Origin: Hedera helix
Lineage: Eukaryota > Streptophyta > Magnoliopsida > Apiales > Araliaceae
Direction: 5' to 3'
DNA: 64,000 nt
Assembly (NCBI GenBank): GCA_947179155.2
Contig: OX359267.1
Location: 57,830,792 to 57,894,791, forward strand
Below are positions 26,124 through 37,861 of this stretch, one piece after another; position 1 is the first letter of the stretch; the number at the start of each line of letters is the position of its first letter. The translations under genes were made by a program, and so were the position numbers. A model generated the notes under the pieces. That model was not told the DNA's origin and did no database searches. It saw only the letters and a list, made by a program, of their open reading frames with translations.

Positions 26124-26793
26124 CTGAAACAATCACCGAGGTTTGCTATTGCCTACAAAAAACTGATATAAGAGATGAGCGCTTCTACTCTGAAGTGGAA
26201 TGAATTCTACATTGGCAAGCGAATATCTTAAAGGCTACATAACAATGATCAGGATAATACTTACTTGTGAGACATAAATCCAAACATAGAAGTATAAGTG
26301 CAAAAATTTGCACAACGAAATAACATAATATAAGAGCTCAATAAAGAAAACGTATTAAAAATAACGGTAGAAATTGCATGGACATGCAGAGTATATCTAT
26401 GCTACAGCATACAATAGGAGAGATGTTTTGTTAAATCACCTAATTGAAAGTGGGAGTAGTACTCTTGTGAGGTGGTTTGCAATAAACCAACTTTCCATAC
26501 TAAACCCAATAATTCATCTTTTCTTGTAATAACTAATTTACATTAAAAAAAAGAAAAAAAGAAACATGAATCAAATTAATTTTATGGCTGACATGTACTT
26601 CTGTTTGCAAAAAATATTCAAAATCAAAACCGAAACCTTACATATAAGCTAAAACTAAAACCCAATGAATCACATAATTAACATCATATAAAATATAATT
26701 CAATTTCAGGGTACATAAAAAATCATTTAAAGAAACAAAACATAGTATATATATCGAGATAATAAAAACAGACCAAAGCATAAAAGATCGGAC
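26124..26793 (-). other. 5'-UTR intron of the LRR gene
   Basis: On the minus strand a donor TTCAG/GTCCGA at 26793 and an acceptor TTTCAG/GCAG at 26124 bracket AT-rich sequence, leaving a short leader exon before the ATG at 26086. The upstream leader exon contains a GA/CT-rich tract at about 26881-26925. Inferred from splice motifs only. Confidence 0.5.
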
Positions 26794-27175
26794 CTGAAGA
26801 CGAGGAACATCTGATCATTTGCTCAAACCGATTTTGATGGAGACTGTGTGAACGATTACTACTCCTGTTTAAAGCTCAGACTATAGAGCGATGAGAGAGA
26901 GGAGAGAGGAGAGAGAGAGAGAGAAGCCATGGAAGAAGAGGGTGGGTGAGTGGGAGAAGTATAGAGAGGAAGCGTACGAGTGAGAGAAGTGACTGATGAC
27001 GTGGCAAAGTCCGAACCAAAGAATGAAGAGCCAAGTGGAGGCTCGGATTTTGGTGGTTTGGGAGTGAGATAAGTAAGAGGGAAGGTTCGGGAAGATGGGA
27101 GGGCCCCGCGAAAACCCTTTCTTTTCGTCTTGCTTTATCCATCCATTTGTTTGTTGGGCCCACTTTTCTGCAAGA

Positions 27176-27185
27176 TTATATACGC
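27176..27185 (-). promoter_or_regulatory. Possible TATA box of the LRR gene
   Basis: On the minus strand GTATATAATC lies upstream of the inferred leader exon. A start site around 27150 would fit the spacing. Motif-based only. Confidence 0.4.
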
Positions 27186-27189
27186 TAAC

Positions 27190-27845
27190 GTAAATTGTAT
27201 AATTTTTCTGTGATTAATAATATTTATGAAATAGCTGTATCATTGGAAGTAGTCCAAGTCTAAACTAATCTAATGTATAATAGGGGGGGTTACTGTTTAT
27301 GAGTAGGGAGGGGAGGGAATACCATACTCGCGGGAGTTGCAAGGAAGTATCTATCAAATGAACAGAAGAATACATCATTCAAGTTATAAATCAATCATGT
27401 TGCCTTTACAAATCACAATTAAAAAATGTCTTAGAAAAACAATTATTATTTTTTAATTAATAATAATTATTACATATGATAAATTGATGAGTATTATTGA
27501 CCGATACTTTAAATATTTTAACGAATAATTTTTTTTTTATAAAATAACTAGTGAGTTGAGCGTTTTTAAATTAAATTAAATTAAACTGAATATTTATTTT
27601 TCTTCCTTAACATGGGTCCAAAATAAATAAATTAGTGTATTTATTTTATATAATGTTTATATATTTTATTATGTCCAAAAAAGTAAATAAATGCCCATTT
27701 TTTGGATAGTGCATACGACATACATACCCTGTGATAGTTTGGATAAGTCGCACACAAACACACTAAATAATCGCGGACTTGCTAAAAATCCCTAATAAAC
27801 CCCCCCAAAGGAACCAAAACCCCGCGGGACACCAATTCATCGGCC
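27190..27845. other. Shared promoter region of the divergent LRR and CobW genes
   Basis: About 0.65 kb of AT-rich DNA separates two divergent genes. I see no other gene in it. No clear TATA element could be assigned to the CobW gene. Confidence 0.5.
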
Positions 27846-30800
27846 ATGGCGACAATCCTAATGGAGATGGGAGCTACGACCTTCAGAAGATTAGACAAAC
27901 CACATACTACTATCCATGGCAGTCTTCGAGCCCCATTCTTCCCTAGTTCAAGGAGGAGAACCACACTTCACCGCTCCCAAATCACTGTGAAATCCTCCGG
28001 ATTCTCTCAAAGAATAACTGCCGTTGATTTTTCTAAACCGAATCAATTCTCTTGCAGATTCAGATTATTCACTACGGCCGCAGCAACGACCTCTCAGGAA
28101 GAGAGTTCATCCGATGTCTTGACCAAGATTCCTCCCGATAATCGAATTCCGGCCACTATCATCACTGGTTTTCTAGGTTCTGGAAAGGTAATATTATTCA
28201 GATTTAGCTATTGTGTAGAAACTCTTTATAATTTATTTGATATTGTGTTACTCGTTATTCGAGTATAAATTTGCATTATACTGATTTTAGTGTGACACTT
28301 GTAGTGTTTAGGCACATTGATGCTCACCTTTTAATGGAATGATATGTACTTTTTTTTATTTTTGGGAAGTTTTTATTACGGCGTTTATTTGATATTTTGG
28401 TAAAATAAGAGAAACAGTGAAATGGTGTACCTTTTTCTTTAACAAACACTGAGGGGATTAAGTACAGTTAAAGTCACTAAAATGATGTTTTACGTTTTTC
28501 AATTTCTGTCAGAGCTTGACACACGTGTGATATTTAACAAAAGTCTGGCTGTTGATCTTTTGTTGAATGTGGTTGTGTTGAACTCCGAGAAATGAGGTGC
28601 AAGTAAATGTTTTTATCACGTGGGAGTGTCTACCAGGTTTTGTAAACCCTTAACTCTGTAACTTATAGATGTTCAAACTACATTACCGGGTTTATTACTT
28701 GTCAAGAAAAACACACACCTATTTTATCCCCTTGTTTGCAATAATTTCAGTAAAGGATGCAATAATTTATGTTATTATATTGACACATCTCTTGATGTTT
28801 TTGAATAGACTACTTTATTGAACCACATCTTGACTGCTGATCATGGGAAACGCATTGCAGTTATTGAGAATGAGGTATGAATTATTCTTATGTTGATCAA
28901 TGTCTTGGACATCTTTCTGTCTTGATTTTATTAGTTTATTGATAATTTATGTGGCTGTGCCGGTAGTTTAATTTATGTGGTTGATCTCATGTGTAAAAGC
29001 TAGTACTTTTCTGTCCCAACTTAGTATGCTGAACGTGTGCCCTTTCATTTTTTTATGTCCCAAAAACTTGTCATCTTAGTTTTTATCTTACATTGCCATT
29101 GCCATTACCGTTGCCATCTTATCTTTGTCTGAAATTTGAAAAATGAGAAATCCAATAAAGGGTAATTTTATAATTTCACACAATTTTTGTGTGTATACAA
29201 ATCTCATTAGCTCCTCTAACATTGTGTGAAAGTCAAATGGGTACAACAAAATTGGGACGGAGGGAGTCTTTAAATGGGCTGAGGTGATCTATGATTTTAT
29301 TGACTTGTTGATTTTGTAGTATGGTGAAGTGGACATTGATGGTTCTTTAGTTGCTGCGAAGGCAGCTGGGGCCGAGGACATTGTTATGCTCAACAATGGA
29401 TGTCTATGTTGCACGGTGAGAGGTGATCTTGTCAGAATGATCTCAGAGTTGGTCTCAAAGAAGAAAGGGAGGTTTGATCATATTGTAATAGAGACTACAG
29501 GTAAGGAACTTTTTGATTAATTTTAGTCTTTTGACTTTAAATGTATGAAGTTAACATATACTGTGATGCAGCCTGTTATTATCATTTTCCTTAATGTGGG
29601 CATCAGGCATGTATGTGATAAAATTGTTTTCTTTCGTTTTGAATACATGTCTGCCTAGATGTTTTGGAGTCTATTGTTATTACTGTGCTTCTGAAGCTAG
29701 TGTTTCAAACTTTGTAGGACTGGCAAATCCAGCGCCAATCATTCAAACATTTTATGCAGAGGATCAGATTTTTAATGATGTTAAGCTGGATGGTGTCGTC
29801 ACTCTAGTGGATGCTAAGCATGCTGGTTTTCACCTGGACGAGATTAAGCCAAAAGGTGTAGTTAATGAGGCAGTAGAGCAAATTGCTTATGCTGATCGCA
29901 TTATAGTAAACAAGGTATACATTATATCAATTGTTTTCACTATTTTGCTATTTTTCTAACAAATGTGGCTCAGATCTTATAGCTTCAACGTGCGACCAAG
30001 TTTAGTTATATGGTAATCAGCAAATTGAATGTGTTGTGGAAACAAAAACTCTACCCTTGGTCATTTCATTAAGGAGAACTTCTCTTTGGTGCCTGTGATA
30101 GTTTCCTTTTTAGGAGCACTGGTTACTATAAATATTAGGTTGTAGGATGTATATTTTACCTTTATTGTTAGATCTGTTGACTAAAATGCATGATTGGCCT
30201 TTTCTTCCATGTTAATGATAGACTGATCTTGTTGGCGAGCCAGATATTGCTTCTTTGACTCAGCGGATAAGGGTCAGTATACTGTCTTCTGCACTTCCTA
30301 AACATATCTTTCAGTTTTCTTATATTCGGGGTTGTTTTGAGTTAATATTTAACTTTTGATATGGTTAAACAGAATATAAATCGCATGGCTAATCTAAAAC
30401 GGACAGAATTTGGAAAAGTTGACTTGGATTATGTCCTTGGGATTGGAGGCTTTGACTTGGAAAGGTTATATATTTCTCCGCCTGTTCAGTCCTTGATTTA
30501 AACAGTTTTATGCTGACAAAACAGAGAAGTATTTCTTAGGTTTCATTGCTTCTTCGTGTTTGTGGTTATCCTGGATGGTTCCTGTGGAGGAATGCAGGTT
30601 CCTTGAATTCCAAACCATTCAAAATAATATAGATATCTGCAATAATGGGTAGAGTCTTGCACATGCACTAAAGATTTTGAGATGTTGCACCATAAGGAAA
30701 AAAGAAAAAGTAATTTAGATGAGTCTTATGTTTGAAAGATTGGTTTACATTATAAATCTAATTGGGTGATAAAGTCCTTCTAGGGAGGATTAATATCAAT

Positions 30801-31555
30801 CTAAATTTTGATGCTTTGGACATGCTGCTAGTACCACTTTAAATATTTTTTTGGTCTTTTCTCTCCTGTTCAAACTCAATATGGAGTCTGAGTTTGGGTT
30901 ATGTTAGCTTACTTATTTGGATCCTTGCCAGAATTGAGAGTGCTGTTGATGCTGAAGGTTCAAAGGAAGATCATGAAAATCATGACCATGATCATGATCA
31001 CCACCATCAGCATGACCATGAACATGAACATGACTGCAAACATGGTAACTCTTATTTTTTCGAATAGTCACTCCTTTTATATTTATGTTTACTATTATTC
31101 ATGTGTGCATATTTATGCAGTATAGGGATAAAGCAAATGTCGATATGCTTGAAGCTGTTCTATTTACATTATTGCATGTTTATATTATAAAGTAAAATTA
31201 TGTCCTTACAGCTTACTCTATTATGGGTGACAACTTTTTGTGCAGTCAGATCTAATTATCTAGGAACAATCATATTCCCTTTTTATGCACATAGTGGTTT
31301 TTGTGGGATCTCATTTGATGATACAAATGTGGGTCAAATATGTCAACATTGAATTTGTTCAAGAATGAAAAGTTTTGGCAGCAATAACACCTCAATGCAT
31401 TAATATTTTCTAACTTCTTGATACAGTTTCTGTAATAAAGTTTCCCATCACTATATAAAGTTTTTATTACCTACCAAAAGTTAGATGAAAATGTAATGTC
31501 ATTTCAATTACACATATGCACCTCCTTCCGTCTCCCATTGGCATGTGTACACATG

Positions 31556-31587
<32 letters not shown>

Positions 31588-33586
31588 AAATTAGGGGTGA
31601 GTAGAAAAAAACGGAAACCGAAAAAGCTGGGAAAAACCGCAAAACCAAACCACAAAAAAACATAACCAATGGAAAATCCAATAAACCACAACCGAAAAAA
31701 ATCAAACTGCACATTTAGTTACAACAACGGTTAGTCAGTCACTAGTGAAAAACCGCACCAAATTAACCGGACCGAAACCAATATATATACACACACATAT
31801 GTATGATTAAAAGCTAATATGTGGGTACTAATTTAATAATAGAAAGTGCATCCATGAATGAATTAATTGTCTACGTGTTGTTAACTTTGTAGTTGTTCAT
31901 ATAATTTTTTCTTCTACTTGTTCATATCATACATGTATAACAAATTTGTGGGGAGTATTCATAGTTTTTATTTATTTATAGCATAATGATGCTTCTAAGT
32001 TTTAATAATTTCATAGATGCATCGGTAGCAATATTAATAGTAATAGTTATGGTTTGAACCTTTAAACTCCTTTTTATTATTAACTTGTTATTAATTTCTT
32101 TCATTCTTTGAATAACATATTAACCAGAAAAAAATATAACCGCAAAATATTAACCGAAACGTAACCGAACAGTCTGGTTAACTGTTGTTACAGTTACTTC
32201 TATAATATTTACCGCACTGTACGGTTTGGTTATGGTTACACCTTGTAACCATACCAAACCGTATCATGTACACCCCTACTGTAAATGGTAAAAAAAATGG
32301 AGCAAACCACGTTTATCGCTTTCCTGTTGCTACTTGCTGCTTGTCTTAATTTAGAGAAAATGGCATATAACAATATTCAAGACTAAATTACTGGTACGCA
32401 GAACATCATGATGATCACCATTCCCATGACCATACTCACGATCCTGGTGTTTCTTCAGTCAGCATAGTTTGTGAAGGAAGCTTAGATCTTGAGAAGGTTG
32501 GTATTATGTTTCCCCTATAGCCTGTTTGTAATCTCTCATGAATTGCTTTTAAGACTTTTGGGAGCTAGCTTGATTATCATTTTGGATTGTTTAGTTGTTT
32601 CAGTAATCAAATTTTTAGTAATAGCCTGACGTACTATCCTGTTAAAATCTGCAGGCTAACTTGTGGCTGGGTACATTGCTGATGGAACGTAGTGAAGACA
32701 TTTATCGTATGAAAGGCCTTCTATCTGTTGATGGAATGGACGAGAGATTCGTTTTTCAGGTGATTGTCCCCTTGAAAATGCAACCAAATTTACCCAATTT
32801 TCTCTCCACTTAAATTTTTTTTGATTACTAACTCCTGACCTGCTATCTATCTTCTTACAGGATGTTTTATTGTTTTAGTAGACTTAATAACTGTTTTCTT
32901 TAACAATAGATAGGTAATCTAATGTAACATGCTTTTCTTATTGTAAAAACAAACAAACAAAGAGACTGGCCTAGAGATCTAACTAGATTTCCAACTAAAC
33001 ATGATCTAGATCTTACCCACTGAAGTCTTTTGCAAACCTTCTTGGAATGGGCTGAATTTTTTTTAGCATTCATAAGAAATGGTTTTGTTATAATTTTTGC
33101 TACTTTTAGAAGTATTGTTCTATTAAATCCCCCATGCTAGAAAGATAGCAGTCTTTGTGATTGGTTTTTTGTTGCACATAGACTACCAGTTGTTGGCCTC
33201 TGCCTCGGGTTTAGTAATATCAACTCAAAGTTGTGTAGCCATTCTTTGCAGGCAAAAACTTAGATGATCTATATGCAGACTAGAGCTTCTTTCACAAGGA
33301 CTAGTGTTGTTTATCATAAAGTAATATTTTTAGGAATTTCATGTTTAATCAGTTGTTGCGAGTTCATAAAATTGACAATGGCTCTTGATGTTTTCTTTCC
33401 TGAGCTGTGTGGTGATTGACTAGTAATCCATTTTTCATCTTGAAACAGGGAGTTCACGAAATATTCCAAGGTTCACCTGATCGACTTTGGCACCAAGATG
33501 AACCAAGAGTAAACAAGATTGTGTTCATAGGGAAAAACTTGGATGAGCAGGAATTAGAGAAGGGTTTCAAAGCCTGTTTACTGTAA
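27846..33586 (+). CDS. CobW/P47K-family GTPase, probable plastid metal chaperone
   Basis: G3E-family GTPase; the CobW/ZNG group delivers or handles metals such as zinc. Ten coding exons: 27846-28187, 28809-28874, 29320-29500, 29718-29914, 30222-30272, 30373-30464, 30932-31044, 32402-32496, 32655-32759, 33449-33586, summing to 1380 nt (459 codons). Residues 1 to about 85 are Ser/Thr/Arg-rich with few acids, a likely plastid transit peptide. Residues 108-115 (GFLGSGKT) are the P loop, 164-167 (CLCC) the CxCC metal motif, and 261-264 (NKTD) the guanine-specificity motif. A linker of about 45 residues is packed with His and Asp/Glu, and the rest is a CobW C-terminal domain. The ATG has a GCCATGGC context. 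Closest named Arabidopsis genes are At1g15730 and its paralogue PTAC17 (At1g80480). Substrate metal cannot be read from sequence. Confidence 0.94.
29001..29268. mobile_element. Stowaway-like MITE in CobW-gene intron 2
   Basis: The right end contains TTGGGACGGAGGGAGT, the typical inverted CTCCCTCCGTCCCAA terminus. The left end, TAGTACTTTTCTGTCCCAA, is a decayed counterpart. A TA at the left fits the expected TA target. No coding capacity. Confidence 0.45.
31556..31580. repeat. (CT)n microsatellite
   Basis: About 12 CT units immediately left of the hAT-type element in CobW-gene intron 7. Confidence 0.9.
31592..32278. mobile_element. Non-autonomous hAT-type element in CobW-gene intron 7
   Basis: Starts TAGGGGTGAGTA and ends TGTACACCCCTA, imperfect inverted termini typical of hAT elements. 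The flanks GTGTAAAT (31584-31591) and CTGTAAAT (32279-32286) match at 7 of 8 bases, the expected 8-bp target duplication. AACCG-type motifs are repeated throughout both arms. No transposase frame. Confidence 0.75.
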
Positions 33587-33927
33587 ATCTTTGTATAAAA
33601 AAATATTCCAGTCCGTACAGTTGATGGCACATAAGAATTCTCCTATTGGTTTATGATAGGCTTGCAAGAAGTATTAGCCACAAATTTATAATGGTTTTTG
33701 TGAAGGAAATGAATGAAGTGTTATATTTGATCCTGGGATTTCTGAACATTATGATTGATTGAGAAGATTCTTCTGAGAAGAGTATTGTATGTTTTTTGTG
33801 CTAATGTCGTTTCAGCATTTTATCAGATGGAAAAAGTAAATTTCTAATGTCTTTCGGCTTTATTAATGAACCCTTACAATTAAAAAGAAATGGTCAGTAA
33901 TATTTAATTTTTGTTCTTAGTTATAAG

Positions 33928-34568
33928 TAAGGCCGTAAACGAGTTGAATCGATTCGAATTTTAAACTGCTCAGATTGGAGTCGTAAGGTTAAATTTGTAC
34001 TCGAATTTGATTCGGATTCGAATTATATTTGAAAATTTATACTCAGGTTCGACTCGATTCGAATTTTCGTTATTCGAATTCGATTCGACTCGGATCGAAT
34101 TATATTCAAATTATTGATGAACTTCAAATTCAAACTCAAATTCGAGTCTCTACATAGTAACTAGTTTTATAATACATATAATTACTAATTGAACTTATTA
34201 TTTTACTTAAAAATAAAAATATATAATTATAATTACATTTTAAATATATAAAATGATAATTAAAATTTTAAATATAAATAAAAATAAAAAATAATTATTT
34301 AAAAAAAAATTAATTGTGTATATATTATAAGAAAATGTATCGAGTATCTATTCGAATATGTATCAATCGATTATGTAACATATCATGATTAAAAATTCGA
34401 GTAATTTGAATTCTAAACGAATCAAGTATAACCTTATTCAGATTTTACTCGTATTTTTATTCGAACTATTTTTTGTGTTCAGATTTGAATCATATTATTA
34501 ACGAATTCGAGTTTCACTTATATTTTTTTGAGTCGAGCCCGAACTGTTCAATTCGATTTACAGCCTTA
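33928..34568. mobile_element. Non-autonomous hAT-type element
   Basis: Starts TAAGGCCGTAAACGAG and ends TTTACAGCCTTA, imperfect inverted termini. It is flanked by GTTATAAG (33920-33927) and GTTATAAA (34569-34576), an 8-bp duplication with one mismatch. Many ATTCGA/TTCGAAT motifs lie in both arms. 641 bp, no coding capacity. Confidence 0.75.
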
Positions 34569-35279
34569 GTTATAAATAGAATGCGATACTATGGAGATTC
34601 GTGATCCCATTTATGTTTAAAATAGTAAATTTACAATGTCTCCCTCAAGCTTGTTATGTATGCTGGCTCTTGCAAATAATAAAAGCACTTCACCACTGAT
34701 AAAAACAAAGTTTAGCAAGTCTAATAATTAAATAAATGCAAACAACTACCTATGATGATGAACAAGCGAATTGATTTCTAGCCTTCTAACGGATTAAGCT
34801 ACCCACTCGCCAAAAGAAATTACACACGCACACACACCAAGAAATAGACAAAAAAGCGCACACAAGATAATTCATTAGCAACTCCTAACCCTAATGATGC
34901 AATATATCATCTATATTAAAGTTGACCAATTTTTTTTATAGGGTCCTTAACATTAATATACAATAATTAGAAAGTAATTACAAAAACAAAACACATACAA
35001 AATAATTACAAAAAGATTATAACGAGATAAATTTATTAAATCATTCAGTTTCCTACAAATAAGGAATTCCTTAAATCAAGGATAATTAACTGTCATATAT
35101 ACATCAGTTATCAAAACAAAATCCACAATACAAAATAAAAATAAAAGACTATCATTCTAATAAGCAACTGTAATTTATAATAATTAAATATTATCCAAAT
35201 TTATAAGTATTTAAAACGAATCTCAAACTATTATAAAAAAAAAGATATTTTTTATTTTTATATCTCTAATAGAAATAGG

Positions 35280-35760
35280 AAAAGGTAACCAAATCTTAAT
35301 ACATAGGTAACCAAACTTTAATACAGAGGTAACTAAACTTTAATACAAAGATAATCAAACTTTAATACAAAGTAACCAACCTTTAATACAAAGGTAACTA
35401 AAACTAGTTACTATACATTCAGGAATTAGTTACCTTCATATTAGTGTTTGGTTACCTCCATAACAGTGTTTGGTTACCTATATTTACCTTTGTATGAAAG
35501 TTTAGTTACCAATTGAAATATAAAAAAAATGGTTACTGTATTGAATTTTTTTTTTTATGACTATTTGATTACACACAAAAACTAAAATGGTTACCTTTGT
35601 ATGAAGATTTGGATACCAACTGGAATATAAAAAAAATGTTTACTGAATTAAATTTTTTTTTTATCACTATTTGGTTACACACAAACACTAAAATGGTTAC
35701 CTTCGTATGAAAGTTTGGTTACTAATTGGAATATAAAAAAAATTAATTACTATATTAAAA
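35280..35760. repeat. Direct and inverted GGTAACC repeat field
   Basis: Units of about 20-22 bp such as GGTAACCAAACTTTAATACA repeat about five times on one strand, then recur inverted (TGTATGAAAGTTTGGTTAC) to about 35725. Three longer direct copies around TTTGGTTACACACAAA also occur. The arrangement could form a large hairpin. No transposon family could be assigned. Confidence 0.75.
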
Positions 35761-35769
35761 AAAAAATTA

Positions 35770-36075
35770 TGACCGAAAGGGAGGAGGGAGGAGAGAGAAA
35801 GCTTGAGGAGGGGAAGGGAGGCGGGCGGGGGAGGGAGGAGGGAGGAGGGAGGAGGGATGAGGGAGGTGGGAGAGGGGGGAGGTGGCAGGCGCAGGCGGGG
35901 GAGGGGGGAGGAGAGAGAAAGCTGGAGGGGGAGGGGGAGGCAGGCGGGGGAGGGGAAGGGGGAAGGGGGCAGGCGGGCGGGGGAAGGGGGAGGCAGGCGG
36001 GGCAAGCGGAGGAGAGGGAAGGAGGAGAGAGAAAGAGGTAGCGGGAGGAGGGATGAGGGAGGGGGATGAGAGAGA
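35770..36075. repeat. Purine-only GGGAGG/GGGA tract
   Basis: About 300 bp that is almost entirely G and A on the plus strand, built of GGGAGG, GGGGGA, GGCAGGCG and AGAGAGAAA units; several longer blocks recur. The extreme strand asymmetry makes G-quadruplex or triplex formation plausible. Confidence 0.9.
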
Positions 36076-36908
36076 AATACCATCATCTGCTAAAAAGAGG
36101 GAAATGACAGATGAAATGCATTGATTTGTGTAATTGATTTTTTAAAATTTGAATTTTAAAATCATCCAACTAAATTTAAGGGATAAGAATGCACTAATTT
36201 TATAAATATATTTTTTAAAAGTACTCTTTTTGTAAATACTTTTAAAATGTATGTTTTCTGTAATTATTTTATAAAAAATATTATAATATGTAATTTATCC
36301 TTTTTTATATCTAATTCTCCTTAACCCAATTCAGTTTTATTAAGTTCATTTGAAATACATGTAAAATATTGCATATTCTTTCAAATTGGATTTGGAATTA
36401 TCTAATTAATACTTTCTCAGATTCAAATTTGATTTTGAATTAATTAGGTTGTATTTATTGGAGTACATTTATATTCTCTCCATCCCAAAGTAAAAATAAA
36501 ATAATATATTTTATGATTTTATATGTTGATTTTTTTTATTATGAGATACATGAATGACTCAAATTAATAATATTTTGACAATATATTTGATATAATTAAC
36601 CAACTTTATAATTATACCATATATTAATATAAGTTGCAATCTAATAAAAAAAAATTGCAAGACATAATAGGACTTTTAAAATAAAATATATAAAATAGAT
36701 TATTATTTTCTCTGCTAAATTTATTCCCATATATTACGGCTTATTTTGGACAGGGCGCTAAATCACTGCCTAAAATTCATAACCCTAAGTTTTTCTTCTG
36801 CTCCCTCCCTCTCCAACACTGCCAAAACCCTACTTCACAATACCACAAAGCACCTACCTGCCCATCCCCAAACTCCGTTTCTCTCGCCTAATATTTGTCT
36901 ACTGTGCA

Positions 36909-37035
36909 ATGGAGGTGGTCAGAGTTCGCTCTAGCTCTGTCTCTTTGGAGAAGACAGTTGGCATGGAAGCTTTGGAGATTGAAGGAACTCTGGCTGCTTA
37001 TAAGCCTCTTACTTGGCTTCTCTTAGTAGTACATT
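36909..37035 (+). CDS. Possible first coding exon, protein unknown
   Basis: A CT-rich leader with an AACCCTAA telo-box-like motif (about 36777) precedes ATG GAG GTG. This looks like a plant 5' UTR and start. The frame reads MEVVRVRSSSVSLEKTVGME and continues through an acidic/hydrophobic stretch ending near YKPLTWLLL. I could not place a convincing splice donor, so the exon end is approximate. It may be the 5' end of the acidic-protein gene whose last exons lie at 41,461-41,939, with nested transposons and a SINE in the intervening intron. That link is inference, and no family is recognised. Confidence 0.35.
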
Positions 37036-37645
37036 TTCTTCATCACTCAAAAACTTTAATATTTAGGCTTTGTGTATGCTCTTTTAGTTACGCTAATGCA
37101 ATTTGCTTTTAATAATGTTTTTGCTTCCCATAACAGTAGAATTTTCGTGATGATGTTGAATTTGTGATTAGGGATTTCTAGTTTCGTGTGTTTTTATTTT
37201 ATTTTAATCTATAATCTATGTACTCTATCCTTGTATTTGGATGACTTAGAGAGTTGGTCAATGACTTATAAGTTGATCAAATTATAAGTCATTTGTTATG
37301 AGTGTTTGGGAATAACTTATTTTTGAACTTATAAGTCAGTATTGATTAGTAACAAATTATGGCTTATTTAAAAATGACTTCTAAATCATTTTTAATAAGT
37401 AGGTTTGACCAAATGTAATGATAATTTTGCCCAATTCTATTTTTCTAAATGACATCTGTATCTTTCCAATCTAATAAATCTAATTTAGTTAAGAGGAGTT
37501 GGGATTTGTTTTTGGGAGTGACAAATTACGCAATGGTAGTTTGCCGGATCTCCTCCTTCCTCTCTCGATATTTCATTCTTCCTCCTGCCTCTGCTTTATC
37601 CTCTCTCCAGGTAACTTCTCGCCACTCTCTCTCTGTGTATCTTTG

Positions 37646-37648
<3 letters not shown>

Positions 37649-37687
<39 letters not shown>

Positions 37688-37717
37688 ATGTATGTATGTA
37701 TGTATGTATGTATGTAT
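37649..37717. repeat. Compound (TA)n(TATG)n microsatellite
   Basis: About 15 TA units run into about nine TATG units. Confidence 0.9.
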
Positions 37718-37861
37718 ATATAATTTTCCAGATAATGCTCGATCAGGAGTTCTAGTTTCTGGTCTTTGGTTATTTTTATTCATCTTTGTTTAATTTTATT
37801 TACAAATAAATAGATGGGAGGTCTAATTTGTAGTAATTAATTTGGGTTTTTGATAGTGGAA

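Larger units (their letters stand above)
33587..36740. other. Repeat-rich intergenic DNA
   Basis: Begins with the 3' UTR of the CobW gene. Contains a hAT-type element, a field of GGTAACC-containing repeats and a purine-only tract, each listed separately. No gene is supported. Open frames across the purine tract encode only Gly/Arg/Glu or Pro/Leu/Ser repeats and are treated as by-products of composition. Confidence 0.6.

Noticed and set aside
26876..27163. 95-codon minus-strand frame of Leu/Ser/Pro
   Set aside because: Falls in the CT-rich leader exon of the LRR gene; composition effect.
30901..31125. Met/Ile/Thr-rich frame over CobW exon 7
   Set aside because: Shadow of the His/Asp-rich linker read in another frame.
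35697..36124. Overlapping long open frames on both strands rich in Gly/Arg/Glu or Pro/Leu/Ser
   Set aside because: Explained by the purine-only repeat tract; every frame is open because the units lack stop codons.
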